Source: Methanomassiliicoccales archaeon (GTDB lineage: Archaea > Thermoplasmatota > Thermoplasmata > Methanomassiliicoccales > JACIVX01). Taken from it: 64,000 nucleotides of DNA. The stretch covers positions 103,278 to 167,277 of the forward strand of contig JAWCLO010000003.1 of NCBI GenBank assembly GCA_038850735.1. Direction: 5' to 3'. How positions within the stretch are numbered: the first letter of the stretch is position 1; each line of letters opens with the position of its first letter. Positions 8,184-19,832 of the stretch are shown here, one piece after another. The notes below the pieces were generated by a model. That model searched no databases. It worked only from the letters and a program-made list of their open reading frames with translations, and was not told where the DNA came from. The position numbers and the translations under genes were made by a program.

Positions 8184-9053
8184 ATGTGTGAGTGGTGTAT
8201 GAAGCATGGTGCAGGGGGCAAATGGTATTTGAATGCTCGGAATTATTCCAACGAGCTTGCGGAGTCTATGAATCTTCAAGCCTACTTGGAGGAGCAGTGG
8301 AGAAATTTCGAGCAGGTGTATATTCGAAAGATCATTGGCATCTCATCAATTGGGCTTGGTTATAAGCTCAGGATGCCGATCATTGGAAGGTCGATCCGTT
8401 GGAGTGTTGAGAGGATGATTCATTCCGAAAGTCCGAAACGCAACCCTATAAGGGCTGATGGTCATTTCGGACAGGCGATTCCAATTGAAGAGGCTAAGCT
8501 TATAATTATGAATTTGGCGGCTGAACCGATCATAAAGAATTACTGCATGTGCCGTATGATGCAAAAGGGCATAAAGGACGCATGTTGCATAAATTTCGGC
8601 CTTTTGTCGAGCGTTATTGAGAAGCTACCCAGATTCATCCCAGAAAACATGAAGGTGCGAATTACACGTGAAGAGGCAGTTAAGGCCCTCGAAGAGCAGA
8701 ATAAGAAAGGGCGAGTGGCAACAGTCTGGTTCCAACCCGTACCCTACATAAATGCCATATGCTCTTGCGAAGTCCCTCAGTGTGGAGGTCTCCGGCTGAG
8801 AATGGACTACGGTCTTCACACAGTCTATAAGGCTGAATATGTTGCGGAAGTCGATCCGGATCTCTGCCAGGCGTGCAAAAACTGTGTGACTCGCTGCCAG
8901 TTTGGAGCCATAAGATTCAGCCCTACACTCGATAGAGTCATTATCGAACCGACAAAATGCTTTGGGTGCGGTTTATGTAGGGATGTATGTCGCTACAACG
9001 CAATAAAACTTCTTCCGCGGGATGAGGTTCCCGCCGCTAAGGGCATGTATTGA
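8184..9053 (+). CDS. 4Fe-4S ferredoxin-domain protein with N-terminal MCEWC motif
   Basis: A 289-residue protein with two 4Fe-4S motifs near the C-terminus: CQACKNCVTRC and CFGCGLCRDVC. The N-terminus MCEWCMKHGAGGKWYLNA is a recurrent signature of uncharacterised ferredoxin-like proteins in anaerobic archaea. Further cysteine groups (CMCRM, DACC, CSCEVPQC) could hold more metal. I chose the ATG at 8184 because GGGGGTG lies nine bases upstream and it places MCxWC at the start; an ATG at 8166 is the alternative. No membrane segment. It is probably an electron-transfer or oxidoreductase protein working with the small ferredoxin gene that follows after 16 bases. The exact function is unknown. Confidence 0.8.
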   Translation: MCEWCMKHGAGGKWYLNARNYSNELAESMNLQAYLEEQWRNFEQVYIRKIIGISSIGLGYKLRMPIIGRSIRWSVERMIHSESPKRNPIRADGHFGQAIPIEEAKLIIMNLAAEPIIKNYCMCRMMQKGIKDACCINFGLLSSVIEKLPRFIPENMKVRITREEAVKALEEQNKKGRVATVWFQPVPYINAICSCEVPQCGGLRLRMDYGLHTVYKAEYVAEVDPDLCQACKNCVTRCQFGAIRFSPTLDRVIIEPTKCFGCGLCRDVCRYNAIKLLPRDEVPAAKGMY

Positions 9054-9069
9054 GATATGGAGGGGTTTC

Positions 9070-9327
9070 ATGGGTAAGACAAGAATAGAAATCGATTATT
9101 CAAAATGTGGAAATGCAAGCGGCGGGATAGATCCACGTTCATGCAGTAAATGTCTACTCGTATGTGATCCAGCCGTTTTCATCAGGCACCCTGTCATTGG
9201 TTTCAAAGAAGATAATCCCTACGACCCTCAGCATTGGCAAATCACTGCAGTCTGGCTAGATCTGTGCACAAGATGCGGCAAATGCGTACAAACGTGCCCG
9301 CAAAGAGCCATAACGGTTTCGTGGTGA
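9070..9327 (+). CDS. Small ferredoxin-like protein
   Basis: An 85-residue protein with two cysteine clusters. The C-terminal one, CTRCGKCVQTCP, is a standard 4Fe-4S motif. The N-terminal one (KCGN...CSKCLLVCDP) has the first cysteine displaced by ten residues from the CxxCxxxC group. GGAGGGG five bases upstream supports the ATG at 9070. It follows the larger ferredoxin-domain gene by 16 bases and is very likely co-transcribed with it, so the pair may form one electron-transfer unit. Partner proteins are not evident nearby. Confidence 0.8.
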   Translation: MGKTRIEIDYSKCGNASGGIDPRSCSKCLLVCDPAVFIRHPVIGFKEDNPYDPQHWQITAVWLDLCTRCGKCVQTCPQRAITVSW

Positions 9328-9329
9328 TG

Positions 9330-9348
9330 CTTGACCTCGCTAGTCAAG
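9330..9348 (+). terminator. Possible short terminator hairpin after the ferredoxin pair
   Basis: Arms CTTGAC and GTCAAG (6 bp, 7-nt loop) lie just after the ferredoxin stop. No strong U-tract follows, so this is a weak candidate. Confidence 0.25.
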
Positions 9349-9533
9349 AAAAGGATAATTCTGTTGTTCACTCTTTCCAACTATTCCATTCTTCTCAATT
9401 TGCATGCCCTGAGAAATACTCAGACTATTGTGGTTCCATTTCTCTATGCAATGATTTTTCAATTAGCCACCATAACCTTCATAAAATGTTTTCTCATAAA
9501 AGCATCATTGAAAATAGCGGTGGAGTAATGCTG

Positions 9534-10001
9534 ATGAATGAAGAACTGATCAAAGTTCTTTTGGACAGGGGAAATACATTTGCTGTGATTGGGGCCAGCC
9601 GTGATCCTCAGAAGTATGGTTATCAAGTATATAAGGATCTTAAGAATGCTGGTTATAAAGTATTTGCTGTAAATCCTCACGCGGATAAAATTCTAGGCGA
9701 TAAGTGTTACCCAAGCTTGGAAACATTGCCCGTGAAACCTGATGTCGTCAATACTGTGGTCCCTCCGAAAATAACAGATCATATAGTGGAGACTTGTAAG
9801 AAGCTCGGAATTACGAGGGTGTGGATGCAGCCAGGCTCAGAATCTGATAAGGCAATTGAATTTTGCAAAGAAAATGGTATCAGTGTGGTGTATGGCGTTT
9901 GCATAATGATCGAGCGAGCAAAACACGGCGTAAGCAGCCAGGAAAATACGAAATCTGAAGGCGAAGATACTCATCAAGAAGGTGACCGATCCGAAAAATA
10001 A
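9534..10001 (+). CDS. CoA-binding domain protein (YccU/COG1832 family)
   Basis: A 155-residue Rossmann-fold protein of the family related to the CoA-binding domain of succinyl-CoA synthetase. Visible features are FAVIGASRDPQKYGYQVYKD near the N-terminus, GYKVFAVNPHADKILGDKCY, a central PDVVNTVVPPKIT and the conserved VWMQPGSESDKAIEFC. Such proteins bind CoA or a nucleotide; their cellular role is poorly defined. The reading frame is open further upstream, but GGAG at 9522-9525 places the start at ATG 9534; ATG 9528 is too close. The acidic C-terminal tail is low-complexity and probably disordered. Confidence 0.85.
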   Translation: MNEELIKVLLDRGNTFAVIGASRDPQKYGYQVYKDLKNAGYKVFAVNPHADKILGDKCYPSLETLPVKPDVVNTVVPPKITDHIVETCKKLGITRVWMQPGSESDKAIEFCKENGISVVYGVCIMIERAKHGVSSQENTKSEGEDTHQEGDRSEK

Positions 10002-10233
10002 ACCCTATGAGATAGTAGATGCCTTAGAGGTCAGCAATGACAAAATGTTGGTTGTATTAGAGCTCGAAAAGCATTCTACGCAGCGGTTGCTGGGGATGTT
10101 GAAAAAACGGACAAGTTTCTGCCTGCGATACGGATCCGAAATTTTGGAATTTATGAAGTATTGTGAAAATAGGAACGGACTTAAGAATTGTGAAATCGTT
10201 TGCATCTGGGCATATTCAAAATTTGAATTGTAA
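9982..10233 (+). CDS. Possible small protein, unknown
   Basis: An 83-codon frame starting at GTG, overlapping the end of the CoA-binding gene by 20 bases. The sequence (NKPYEIVDALEVSNDKMLVV...) has protein-like composition with a helical LEKHSTQRLLGMLKKR segment, but I recognise no family. A weak GGTG overlaps the start. It may be a real small gene or chance; LemA's own promoter lies beyond its end. Confidence 0.3.
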   Translation: MTDPKNKPYEIVDALEVSNDKMLVVLELEKHSTQRLLGMLKKRTSFCLRYGSEILEFMKYCENRNGLKNCEIVCIWAYSKFEL

Positions 10234-10417
10234 ATGCATAGATTTGATTTTATGCGAAATGCCCGATACGCGTCTTCATAATAGCGTTCGTTTATTTCAG
10301 AAGTCCACATGCCTGCTTTAGGAGCCTGGGATCGCGAGTTTTTCAACCTAGTTCGCAATCGTTGGTCTGGACAATTTTTAAATAACGTAGCTTCGTTACA
10401 ACCAAAAAGGGACTTTG

Positions 10418-10999
10418 ATGAAAATAAGAACCGCTATTATAGTAATCGCCATAATTACCATTATAACACTTGGGAGCTTTGCGGCAATTTATTTTTCAAC
10501 TTATAACAGACTTGTGGCCTTGAACGCTGCTGTTGACGAAAAGTGGGCCCAAGTGGAACAAGAGCTTCAGCGTAGATACGATTTGATACCTAACCTTGTG
10601 AGTGCGGCCAGTGCTTATATTGAATACGAAGGATCTATCCTGGAAAATATCACCGCATTGCGTAGCCAATGGATGAATGCCTTAGCTACCGACGATATCG
10701 ACGAGGTCAATAATGCAACTGCTCAGATAGAAACGGGGATACGAAATTTGATTGTTACCATCGAGGCGTATCCTGAACTTTGGGCGTCAGATGTAGTCAT
10801 CTCATTGATGATATCCCTCGAAGGCACAGAGAACCGCATATCAACAGAGCGCATGCGCTTCAATGAAGCAGTACGCGACTACAATACTGCTATCCAATCA
10901 TTCCCAGCAAATCTGTGGTCTGCAGGTTGGGGTTTTACCGTCAGACCTTATTTCGAGGCGGAAATCGCCTCGACTGAAGTACCCCCAGTAAACCTTTAG
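10418..10999 (+). CDS. LemA family membrane protein
   Basis: A 193-residue protein with one N-terminal membrane helix (about residues 5-26) followed by a mainly helical domain. The core KWAQVEQELQRRYDLIPNLV is the LemA signature. The function of LemA proteins is not settled; many sit beside TPM-domain proteins, as here, where the TPM gene begins four bases after this stop. ATG 10418 is preceded by AAGGGAC and, further up, a TATA-like TTTTTAAATAA near 10376-10386. Adding the preceding TTG codon would give no family match. Confidence 0.9.
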   Translation: MKIRTAIIVIAIITIITLGSFAAIYFSTYNRLVALNAAVDEKWAQVEQELQRRYDLIPNLVSAASAYIEYEGSILENITALRSQWMNALATDDIDEVNNATAQIETGIRNLIVTIEAYPELWASDVVISLMISLEGTENRISTERMRFNEAVRDYNTAIQSFPANLWSAGWGFTVRPYFEAEIASTEVPPVNL

Positions 11000-11003
11000 A
11001 CTG

Positions 11004-11825
11004 GTGAGATTTTTGTTTGGACGAGCTAGTGCCATATCCTTCGTTGCGATTTTTCTTATAGCACTAATATCGCCATTTGGCTCGTGTGCACTCCGGCCGT
11101 CCAATTCCTACATCATTGAATCTGAGTGGGTCGAAAGCATTGAGAGTTACGCACTCGATATTGACGCCGAAACTTCAGCAGAGATCGTGGTCTGCGTTTT
11201 CCCTTCGCTTTACGGGCACGGCATAAAAGACAGCTCGGGCGCGGAAATCAACGACATAGTTCACCTGGGAATTTATATATTCAACGAGGAACCGCTTGAG
11301 GTCTACGGTGGTACTCAGACAGGCATTGGCAAAGCAGGTAAAGATAACGGCGTTCTGGTTTTAGTTGCAATGGAGGAGCATGAATGGCGCATCGAGGTCG
11401 GATACGGTTTAGAAGGCTACATAACTGATATACAATCCTACCTCATCGCTCAGGATTATCTTGTACCGGCCTTTCAGGAGGGAAACTACGGAGAAGGTCT
11501 TTACGATACAGTAGTCGCACTCGGTCAACTCATTCCGCCGAGCAGCGAGCCTAATAACCTCCAGGTGAGAGGATATTACTACTATGAAAGCGACGATGCA
11601 TCGGATTCGCCTTCGACATCGTTTTGGGACTGGGAAATCTTCGGAATACCTATATGGGTCATAATCGTTTTCATTCTTTTCGGCGTTTTTATCCCAGTTC
11701 TTGGCCGAGGTTCTGGGAGAGGTGGTGGAGGTCATTCAGGTGGAGGTCGCTCAGGTGGTTGGGGCGGCGGAGGCCGTTTGGGTGGAGGCCGCTCTGGTGG
11801 TGGGGGCGCAGGCGGAAAGTGGTAG
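11004..11825 (+). CDS. TPM-domain membrane protein with Gly-rich tail
   Basis: A 273-residue protein. A signal or anchor sequence covers residues 5-28. A TPM domain follows (about 40-190), with AEIVVCVFPSLYGHGIKD, the conserved GKAGKDNGVLVLVAMEEHEW and GYGLEGYITD. A second membrane helix (about 213-233) precedes a tail made of G, S, R and W with repeated GGGG blocks, typical of the YgcG family. The TPM domain is expected outside the membrane. The gene lies directly downstream of lemA, a conserved pairing. The start is GTG at 11004. Confidence 0.88.
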   Translation: MRFLFGRASAISFVAIFLIALISPFGSCALRPSNSYIIESEWVESIESYALDIDAETSAEIVVCVFPSLYGHGIKDSSGAEINDIVHLGIYIFNEEPLEVYGGTQTGIGKAGKDNGVLVLVAMEEHEWRIEVGYGLEGYITDIQSYLIAQDYLVPAFQEGNYGEGLYDTVVALGQLIPPSSEPNNLQVRGYYYYESDDASDSPSTSFWDWEIFGIPIWVIIVFILFGVFIPVLGRGSGRGGGGHSGGGRSGGWGGGGRLGGGRSGGGGAGGKW

Positions 11826-11890
11826 CTGGAAGTCAAAAAAATCCGCGTGTGTCGTGTGTCTATCACAATCTTCTCTGCAATGCGACTAGC

Positions 11891-12009
11891 AAACGAATGA
11901 AGGATCATACAATGACTTTTGACTTCTTTCTCTGGGCCCAAAATGAGTAACAGGTCGCAAAATGAATTCCCATTCTTGAATCGCATGGCAAAATTTCCTT
12001 CATTCGTTT
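11891..12009. repeat. 119-bp segment bounded by 14-bp perfect inverted repeats
   Basis: AAACGAATGAAGGA at 11891-11904 is exactly complementary to TCCTTCATTCGTTT at 11996-12009. A nested pair GAAGTCAAAA (about 11830-11839) and TTTTGACTTC (about 11917-11927) lies across the left arm, and ATGAAGGATC recurs near 12027. No open reading frame lies inside and I see no flanking target duplication. It may be a decayed miniature element, a long stem at the end of the lemA-TPM transcript, or regulatory sequence for the glycosylase gene. Confidence 0.4.
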
Positions 12010-12144
12010 AAAGAACTGGCGATTCATGAAGGATCGGCAGAGGTCGTTTAGACTGGGGAATGGGAGCTTATTTTCTTGTCGTACAAATACTCATCGCAGA
12101 CAGATTTAAGATGGAAATTTGCCTTCAAATCCATCGAGGTTATA

Positions 12145-12561
12145 ATGAGGCTCTGGTTGCTCCATCCAAAATATCTAGATTGCAAGGGTCTAGTCGCCGT
12201 TTGGAGAGAGGGTCTCTTGGCAAGGAAGGTATTAGAAGGCAAAACCAAGGGTTATGCCAATCACCCACAGCTCACAATATTCAGGCGGTATGAAAAGCCC
12301 ATTGACCTGATTAATGCGTATCTGTTTCAAATCTATTTGGAAGCGCGCAGGAGAGGTTATGCCTTTGACGCTTCTAAAATTGAGCATATCAGCATCGAGA
12401 AGACTATTTCAATAAGGAGAGAAGAACTAGAGGAGGAATTCATATTATTGAAACAAAAGGTCAGGATGCGGGATAGAAAAAAGTTTGAAGAACTAAAAAG
12501 TCTTGATTCTAAGCGTTTAGAACCAAACCCAGTTTTTCTTGTAGATGAAGAACGAAGATGA
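12145..12561 (+). CDS. Pyrimidine dimer DNA glycosylase family protein
   Basis: A 138-residue protein starting MRLWLLHPKYLDCKGLVAVW, followed by REGLLARKVLEGKTKGYANH and PQLTIFRR. This is the characteristic N-terminus of the pyrimidine-dimer DNA glycosylase family (Pyr_excise), related to T4 endonuclease V, which removes UV-induced dimers. The C-terminal third is helical and charged. GAGGT five bases before ATG 12145 supports this start over the longer frame from 12076. A TATA-like GATTTAAGA near 12106-12113 lies upstream. Family assignment is good; activity on dimers is inferred from the family. Confidence 0.82.
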   Translation: MRLWLLHPKYLDCKGLVAVWREGLLARKVLEGKTKGYANHPQLTIFRRYEKPIDLINAYLFQIYLEARRRGYAFDASKIEHISIEKTISIRREELEEEFILLKQKVRMRDRKKFEELKSLDSKRLEPNPVFLVDEERR

Positions 12562-12620
12562 GGAAAGTTAAACAAGCTTCGGGAAATTTCCTTTGTTTTT
12601 TTGAGTGCTTTCGACAACTG

Positions 12621-12630
12621 TTTATATATT
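12621..12630 (+). promoter_or_regulatory. TATA box of the TspO-like gene
   Basis: TTTATATATT is centred about 34 bases before the ATG at 12660, predicting a start near 12652 and a leader of under ten bases. Confidence 0.55.
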
Positions 12631-12659
12631 TGATGAAACCAATTGATCTATTGGTATGA

Positions 12660-13445
12660 ATGAGTGCATTCAAAAATGAGTATTTGAAATGGTTAAACCT
12701 GATGGCATTCGTCATTATGATTGTTGTGAACGCCATAGCAGGAAGCACCACAATGATCGGAGGCAAAAGCACTGCCGAGATTTCTGATGCAAATCCAACA
12801 TTAATCACGCCAGCGGGTTACGTCTTCTCCATATGGGGAATAATTTACATATTGCTCGGAATCTTCGTACTCTTTCAGTCGTTACCAAACCCTCGATTCT
12901 CGGAATTTAGGGAGAGAATCGGTCTTCTTTTCTTTGCAAGCAGTATGCTTAACGTCGTCTGGCTATTCTTGTGGCAATTTGAATATCTTGTTTATTCAGT
13001 TGTTGTAATGTTCTTGTTACTTACAACTTTGATATGGATTTACCTTCGACTCGATATAGGAAAATTAGTGGTCTCGTTAAAAGAAAGGATTGCATTTCAT
13101 CTTCCATTCAGCGTTTATCTTGGATGGATTACCATTGCCACCATTGCAAACTTTTCGGCAACATTAGTGTCTATAGATTGGGATGGATTCGGAATAGCAT
13201 TTGATGTTTGGGCCATACTGATCGGGATAATTGCGCTGCTGATAGTATCTATGGTCTTGATTCGGAGGAAGGACATAGCTTTCGCACTCGTGGCAATATG
13301 GGCATTTGTGGGCATTGCGGTGAAGCAAAGCGCAAATCAAATCGTTGTGACGACGATGTGGGCGATTGCCATCATTTTGTTAGTTTTTATGATTATTGTT
13401 CTCATTTCGAAAACAAAAACTCTAGCCAAGAAAAATCATGGCTGA
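12660..13445 (+). CDS. TspO/MBR-related membrane protein
   Basis: A 261-residue protein with about seven to eight membrane helices. ITPAGYVFSIWGIIYILLGI and NVVWLFLWQFEYLVYSVVVM resemble the PxGxxFxxxWxxIY and tryptophan-rich segments of TspO/peripheral benzodiazepine-receptor proteins, although the protein is longer than the roughly 160-residue TspO core. Homologues bind hydrophobic ligands such as porphyrins; the ligand here is unknown. A strong TATA box just upstream implies a nearly leaderless mRNA with its own promoter. Confidence 0.75.
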   Translation: MSAFKNEYLKWLNLMAFVIMIVVNAIAGSTTMIGGKSTAEISDANPTLITPAGYVFSIWGIIYILLGIFVLFQSLPNPRFSEFRERIGLLFFASSMLNVVWLFLWQFEYLVYSVVVMFLLLTTLIWIYLRLDIGKLVVSLKERIAFHLPFSVYLGWITIATIANFSATLVSIDWDGFGIAFDVWAILIGIIALLIVSMVLIRRKDIAFALVAIWAFVGIAVKQSANQIVVTTMWAIAIILLVFMIIVLISKTKTLAKKNHG

Positions 13446-13601
13446 ATGCGTTCGATTAAGCAGGAGTTCAAGTATTGATCTCTCGAATACGATTCTTTTT
13501 ACTTTATATAATCTTGTCAAGATCCAAATTGATCATTGTAATGATTGACTTAATAACTAAAGTAAGACATACATACATTTGATGGGAGGTAGGTTAGATA
13601 T

Positions 13602-14378
13602 ATGGATGCGAAAGCGATTGGAAGAAGGTTGACGGAGGCGGCAAGGCTACCAGGACGCGCGGTATGTGTATTTGGAAGTGACGAGCGAATGGAAGGATCT
13701 GTTCAGTCATCGAGGATAGATAGGTGCTTGGCAAGAGCGGTTTACAAACTTTCAATAGAAAAGGAGACTTCTCCGCTATTCTTCGGACCTGAGGCAAAAG
13801 ACGGCATGTGTCCCGGCGCTCAGGCTTGGTGTGGTGTGAGTGACTTCTCACCGATGATCAAGTTTTTTATTTCTACAGGTACGCCCGAATTCAGACGTGG
13901 GGAAGCTGAATACCTCAAGCCCTCACCCGAAGCAGCTGAACGTTTCTTTAGAGCACCAGGAAGGATAGTTCTTCCATTTAAGTACCTTAACATCGCTGGT
14001 TGGGATCAGCTGCAGAAGGATCAGGATGTCCTATCTTTCGTTCTAATAGGCAATGCTGAATCGATAAGGAATCTCGGAGGACTTATCCAATATTCTTTTG
14101 AAGATATTTTCTACTCTGCAATCATGCCTGGTGGCCCTTCATGTGCTACCATGATAACTTATGCAGCTGGTTTGGCGGAAAGAGCTCCGAAAAATGCAGC
14201 CTTCGTAGGTCCTGTTGATCCAACCGGCAATGCATGGTTCCCTCCAGAGATGATGTGCATGGCCTTACCCTTTGAAATGGCTGAGAAAATGGCTGAAAAT
14301 ATCGACAATTCATTCATAATCAAAAGAGCTCACATCGCCTTCCCTGTCAAAAGACTGAACATCGAAGAGCGCAATTGA
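13602..14378 (+). CDS. DUF169 family protein
   Basis: A 258-residue soluble protein matching the uncharacterised DUF169 family. Features include KLSIEKETSPLFFGPEAKDG, the cysteine motif GMCPGAQAWCG, EYLKPSPEAAERFFRAPGR, and the C-terminal GPSCATMITYAAGL. The conserved cysteines suggest metal or cofactor binding, but no function is established. GGGAGGT eleven bases upstream supports ATG 13602. It stands alone, followed by the convergent rmuC gene. Confidence 0.8.
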   Translation: MDAKAIGRRLTEAARLPGRAVCVFGSDERMEGSVQSSRIDRCLARAVYKLSIEKETSPLFFGPEAKDGMCPGAQAWCGVSDFSPMIKFFISTGTPEFRRGEAEYLKPSPEAAERFFRAPGRIVLPFKYLNIAGWDQLQKDQDVLSFVLIGNAESIRNLGGLIQYSFEDIFYSAIMPGGPSCATMITYAAGLAERAPKNAAFVGPVDPTGNAWFPPEMMCMALPFEMAEKMAENIDNSFIIKRAHIAFPVKRLNIEERN

Positions 14379-14543
14379 ACCAACTAATGCCAGTTGATGA
14401 AAATTGAAAGAGAGAGTATATGCAAAAAACGTTTCTTGCATTCCCATATTACATTATTGTTATCGTCGCTCCTCACATCACATCGATCAGATGTCGACCA
14501 TACGGGAACACCGCCAATCCGAAAGTTCATTCAGGCAGATTCG

Positions 14544-15941
14544 TTAAGCGTCCTCTCCGTCTTCGAATGAAATCTTTCTGACTTCTCTTTCGATCCGATC
14601 TGGTAAAACGATATCCTCTTGTATAGCGACTTCGAGCTCTTTCAATCGTCTGGTTGTGACGAGCACCCTGCTCTCCAACGATCCGACTGCTTGATTGTAG
14701 CTCTTGATCATCTTATCCAATCCTTTTCCGATTTCAGCGAAGTTTTCAACAAAATTTCCGATTCTCTCGTAAAGCTCCTTTCCCAATCTTCCGACCTCGA
14801 TTGCATGCTCTTCCATGCGATGTTCCTGCCACCCTTGTGCGACGGCCAACAGCACGGCGATCAGTATGGTCGGCGTCGCTATAATCACTTTTTGCGAAAT
14901 AGAGTATTCGATTAGATCTGGATCGAACATCAGGGCAGCACTCAGGAACATTTCGCCTGGAAGGAAGAGGATAACAAACTCGGGACTCTTCTCAAACTGC
15001 TTCCAATAAGCTCTATTAGAGAGAGAGGCGATTCGTGATCTTACTTCTTTGCAGTGCTTTTCAAGACATTCCCTTCGCTTATCTTCATCTGGGGCTTCGA
15101 TGGCCTCTAAGTAAGCGTTCAGCGGAGCCTTTGAGTCGACTACAATAATGTGATTATTTGGAAGATAGATCACCATATCTGGTCGCATCATTCCATCTTC
15201 GTTCGTCACTACCGATGCCTGCTCGTCAAAATCACAATGTTCGACCATGCCAGCTAGCTCAACAACTCGCCGCAGTTGCATTTCGCCCCATCTGCCTCTT
15301 ACACTGGGGATCTTAAGGGCGTTCACGAGTTTTGACGTTTCGGATTGCAAGCGCAATTGGGCTTCTGCGAGCTTCTGTATTCCGTTGTTTAGCATACCGT
15401 ATTGTTGAGCTCTATTTGTTTCAATTTGCTGGAGCTTCTCATCAACTTTCTTCAATGCTTCTTCGATAGGTTTTACGAGCACATCGATTGCTTGTTTTTT
15501 TGACTCGAGATCACACTTCGCAATTTCATGATACTTTTCCAGTACTTCCTTGGCAGTATTTAGAAAGAACTGGCTGTTTTCTTCGAGAGCTCGTGAGGAA
15601 AGTGCTTTGAAAGTATCAGACAATTTTTGTTTTGCATCTTCTAGTAGAGCAAGTTTTTCATTCGCGATTTTCCTTTCTGATTCAATCTGTTCCCTTAATT
15701 TACTATTTTCCTGGAGAAGCTCGTTTCTCTGATCTTCAAGATTTTTCAATTCGATAATTTGTTGCTCTTTTTGATTCAAGCGTTCACTCAATTTGGCAAT
15801 TTCCTCGGCAACTAACAATCGTGCTTCTGATCTTCCTTTTTCTTCAGCTAGTGATATTTTCTTCCGATAGAAAAGAATCGAAGCCAATGCACCAATGGCT
15901 AGCCCAGTCATAAACAGCACAATGCCAAGCAATTCTTCCAT
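14544..15941 (-). CDS. rmuC: DNA recombination protein RmuC
   Basis: A 465-residue protein with an N-terminal membrane helix (about residues 4-24), a long coiled coil (about 30-215) and a C-terminal PD-(D/E)XK-like nuclease domain. The latter includes VRGRWGEMQLRRVVELAGM, DMVIYLPNNHIIVVDSKAPL and FVILFLPGEMFLSAAL, the conserved RmuC core. RmuC homologues limit inversions or rearrangements at short repeats. It is divergent from the korAB cluster and convergent with the DUF169 gene. Such genes are common in bacteria and patchy in archaea, so ancient transfer is possible. Confidence 0.92.
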   Translation of the reverse strand: MEELLGIVLFMTGLAIGALASILFYRKKISLAEEKGRSEARLLVAEEIAKLSERLNQKEQQIIELKNLEDQRNELLQENSKLREQIESERKIANEKLALLEDAKQKLSDTFKALSSRALEENSQFFLNTAKEVLEKYHEIAKCDLESKKQAIDVLVKPIEEALKKVDEKLQQIETNRAQQYGMLNNGIQKLAEAQLRLQSETSKLVNALKIPSVRGRWGEMQLRRVVELAGMVEHCDFDEQASVVTNEDGMMRPDMVIYLPNNHIIVVDSKAPLNAYLEAIEAPDEDKRRECLEKHCKEVRSRIASLSNRAYWKQFEKSPEFVILFLPGEMFLSAALMFDPDLIEYSISQKVIIATPTILIAVLLAVAQGWQEHRMEEHAIEVGRLGKELYERIGNFVENFAEIGKGLDKMIKSYNQAVGSLESRVLVTTRRLKELEVAIQEDIVLPDRIEREVRKISFEDGEDA

Positions 15942-16204
15942 GGTCCCCCACCATTTCTTTCTTAGGGATCTCTTCAGGATCCTTTGGAAATCTCGGAAAT
16001 GATAGCCCGAGACAAATAGTAAAAATATTCGAAAAATTTAAGAATTGCCATATATGGCTAAGAGGCGTTTCCATTTGAATTCACAAAATAATACCTCGTA
16101 ACAAATTCTTTAAAAAATTTTGAAATTTTGATTTAAACGGATGAGGATTGTTAAGTTCATTTGATAACGCAAACTTTAATTCCTTTTCAGTCCGTTGAAA
16201 ATCA

Positions 16205-16351
16205 ATGATTGAAATGTTTGTTGAGGAACTCGAACTAATTTGTCAATTCTGTGGGCGACCGATAAACCAGTGCGCATGCGTGTGCCCTTACTGCGGTGAA
16301 TCATGTGGCTGCGAATGCTGTATCGGCCTCGACAAAGCAACTGGTGGATGA
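16205..16351 (+). CDS. 48-residue cysteine-rich mini-protein
   Basis: Translating from ATG 16205 gives 48 residues with ten cysteines within about 29 positions: CQFC, then CACVC, PYC, ESCGCECC. Paired CxxC knuckles suggest a small zinc or iron-sulfur binding protein. It is too short for routine gene finders. The frame runs into korA: its stop TGA lies 35 bases before the preferred korA start and overlaps the alternative GTG start at 16344. That position suggests co-transcription with the 2-oxoacid oxidoreductase and a possible role in its cluster assembly or electron transfer; this role is inference. No strong Shine-Dalgarno is visible. Confidence 0.6.
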   Translation: MIEMFVEELELICQFCGRPINQCACVCPYCGESCGCECCIGLDKATGG

Positions 16352-16385
16352 ATATTTCGAAAGCTCTTCTGGAGTTGATTTTCAT

Positions 16386-19269
<2,884 letters not shown>

Positions 19270-19436
19270 AGCGATTGCTACCATCAGTGGTTTTAGATCC
19301 AACCAATTCGAATGCGAGCGAACTTTCGGATGAGTAATGCTAATTTCAATTAATTACGCAAGTAGCTCTATCAACAACTTCCCTCCAAGCAGAGGATTTT
19401 CGGAAAGTGATGCACGTGAATTATGAAGGACTGTCG

Positions 19437-19832
19437 TCAGTGCCTCGAAAGTCTGCTCACCAATTCCATGACTTTTCTTTTTATTTCGTCCCTTACTTTC
19501 CTTGCCTCATCCAGCGGCATGAAGTGAGGATCTGGCATAGGCCACTTTTCAACTTCTCTCGTATGGAGCACCGGGCAGTAGTCGCCACTGCAGACGAGTA
19601 TGGCCATATCGGCCGTTTCTTGTAACCTCTCAGAGAGACCCTGGGGCTTCTTCTGTGATATGTCGATGCCCTCTTCCCGCATCAAGGCAATCGCGTTTGG
19701 ATGGACGTTCTCCTCGGGCATGATGCCTGCGCTTATGGCTTTCCATCCAGGAGGAGCATATGTGTTGAAGTAAGCCTCGGCCACTTGACTCCTGAAACTG
19801 TTTCCTACACATACAAAAAGAACCATCTTCAT
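19437..19832 (-). CDS. Low-molecular-weight phosphatase / arsenate reductase (ArsC) family
   Basis: A 131-residue protein with the P-loop CVGNSFRS at residues 8-15, the CX5R signature of low-molecular-weight tyrosine phosphatases and thioredoxin-linked arsenate reductases. The motif WPMPDPHFMP near residue 97 carries the general-acid aspartate (DP). ArsC-type additional cysteines are present (LVCSGDYCPV), which favours arsenate reductase over phosphatase. No other arsenic-resistance genes lie nearby, so the substrate remains uncertain. The gene stands alone, convergent with korB. Confidence 0.85.
   Translation of the reverse strand: MKMVLFVCVGNSFRSQVAEAYFNTYAPPGWKAISAGIMPEENVHPNAIALMREEGIDISQKKPQGLSERLQETADMAILVCSGDYCPVLHTREVEKWPMPDPHFMPLDEARKVRDEIKRKVMELVSRLSRH

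Noticed and set aside
7880..8191. 103-codon frame before the iron-sulfur genes
   Set aside because: Composition looks random and it overlaps the TATA box and start of the following gene.
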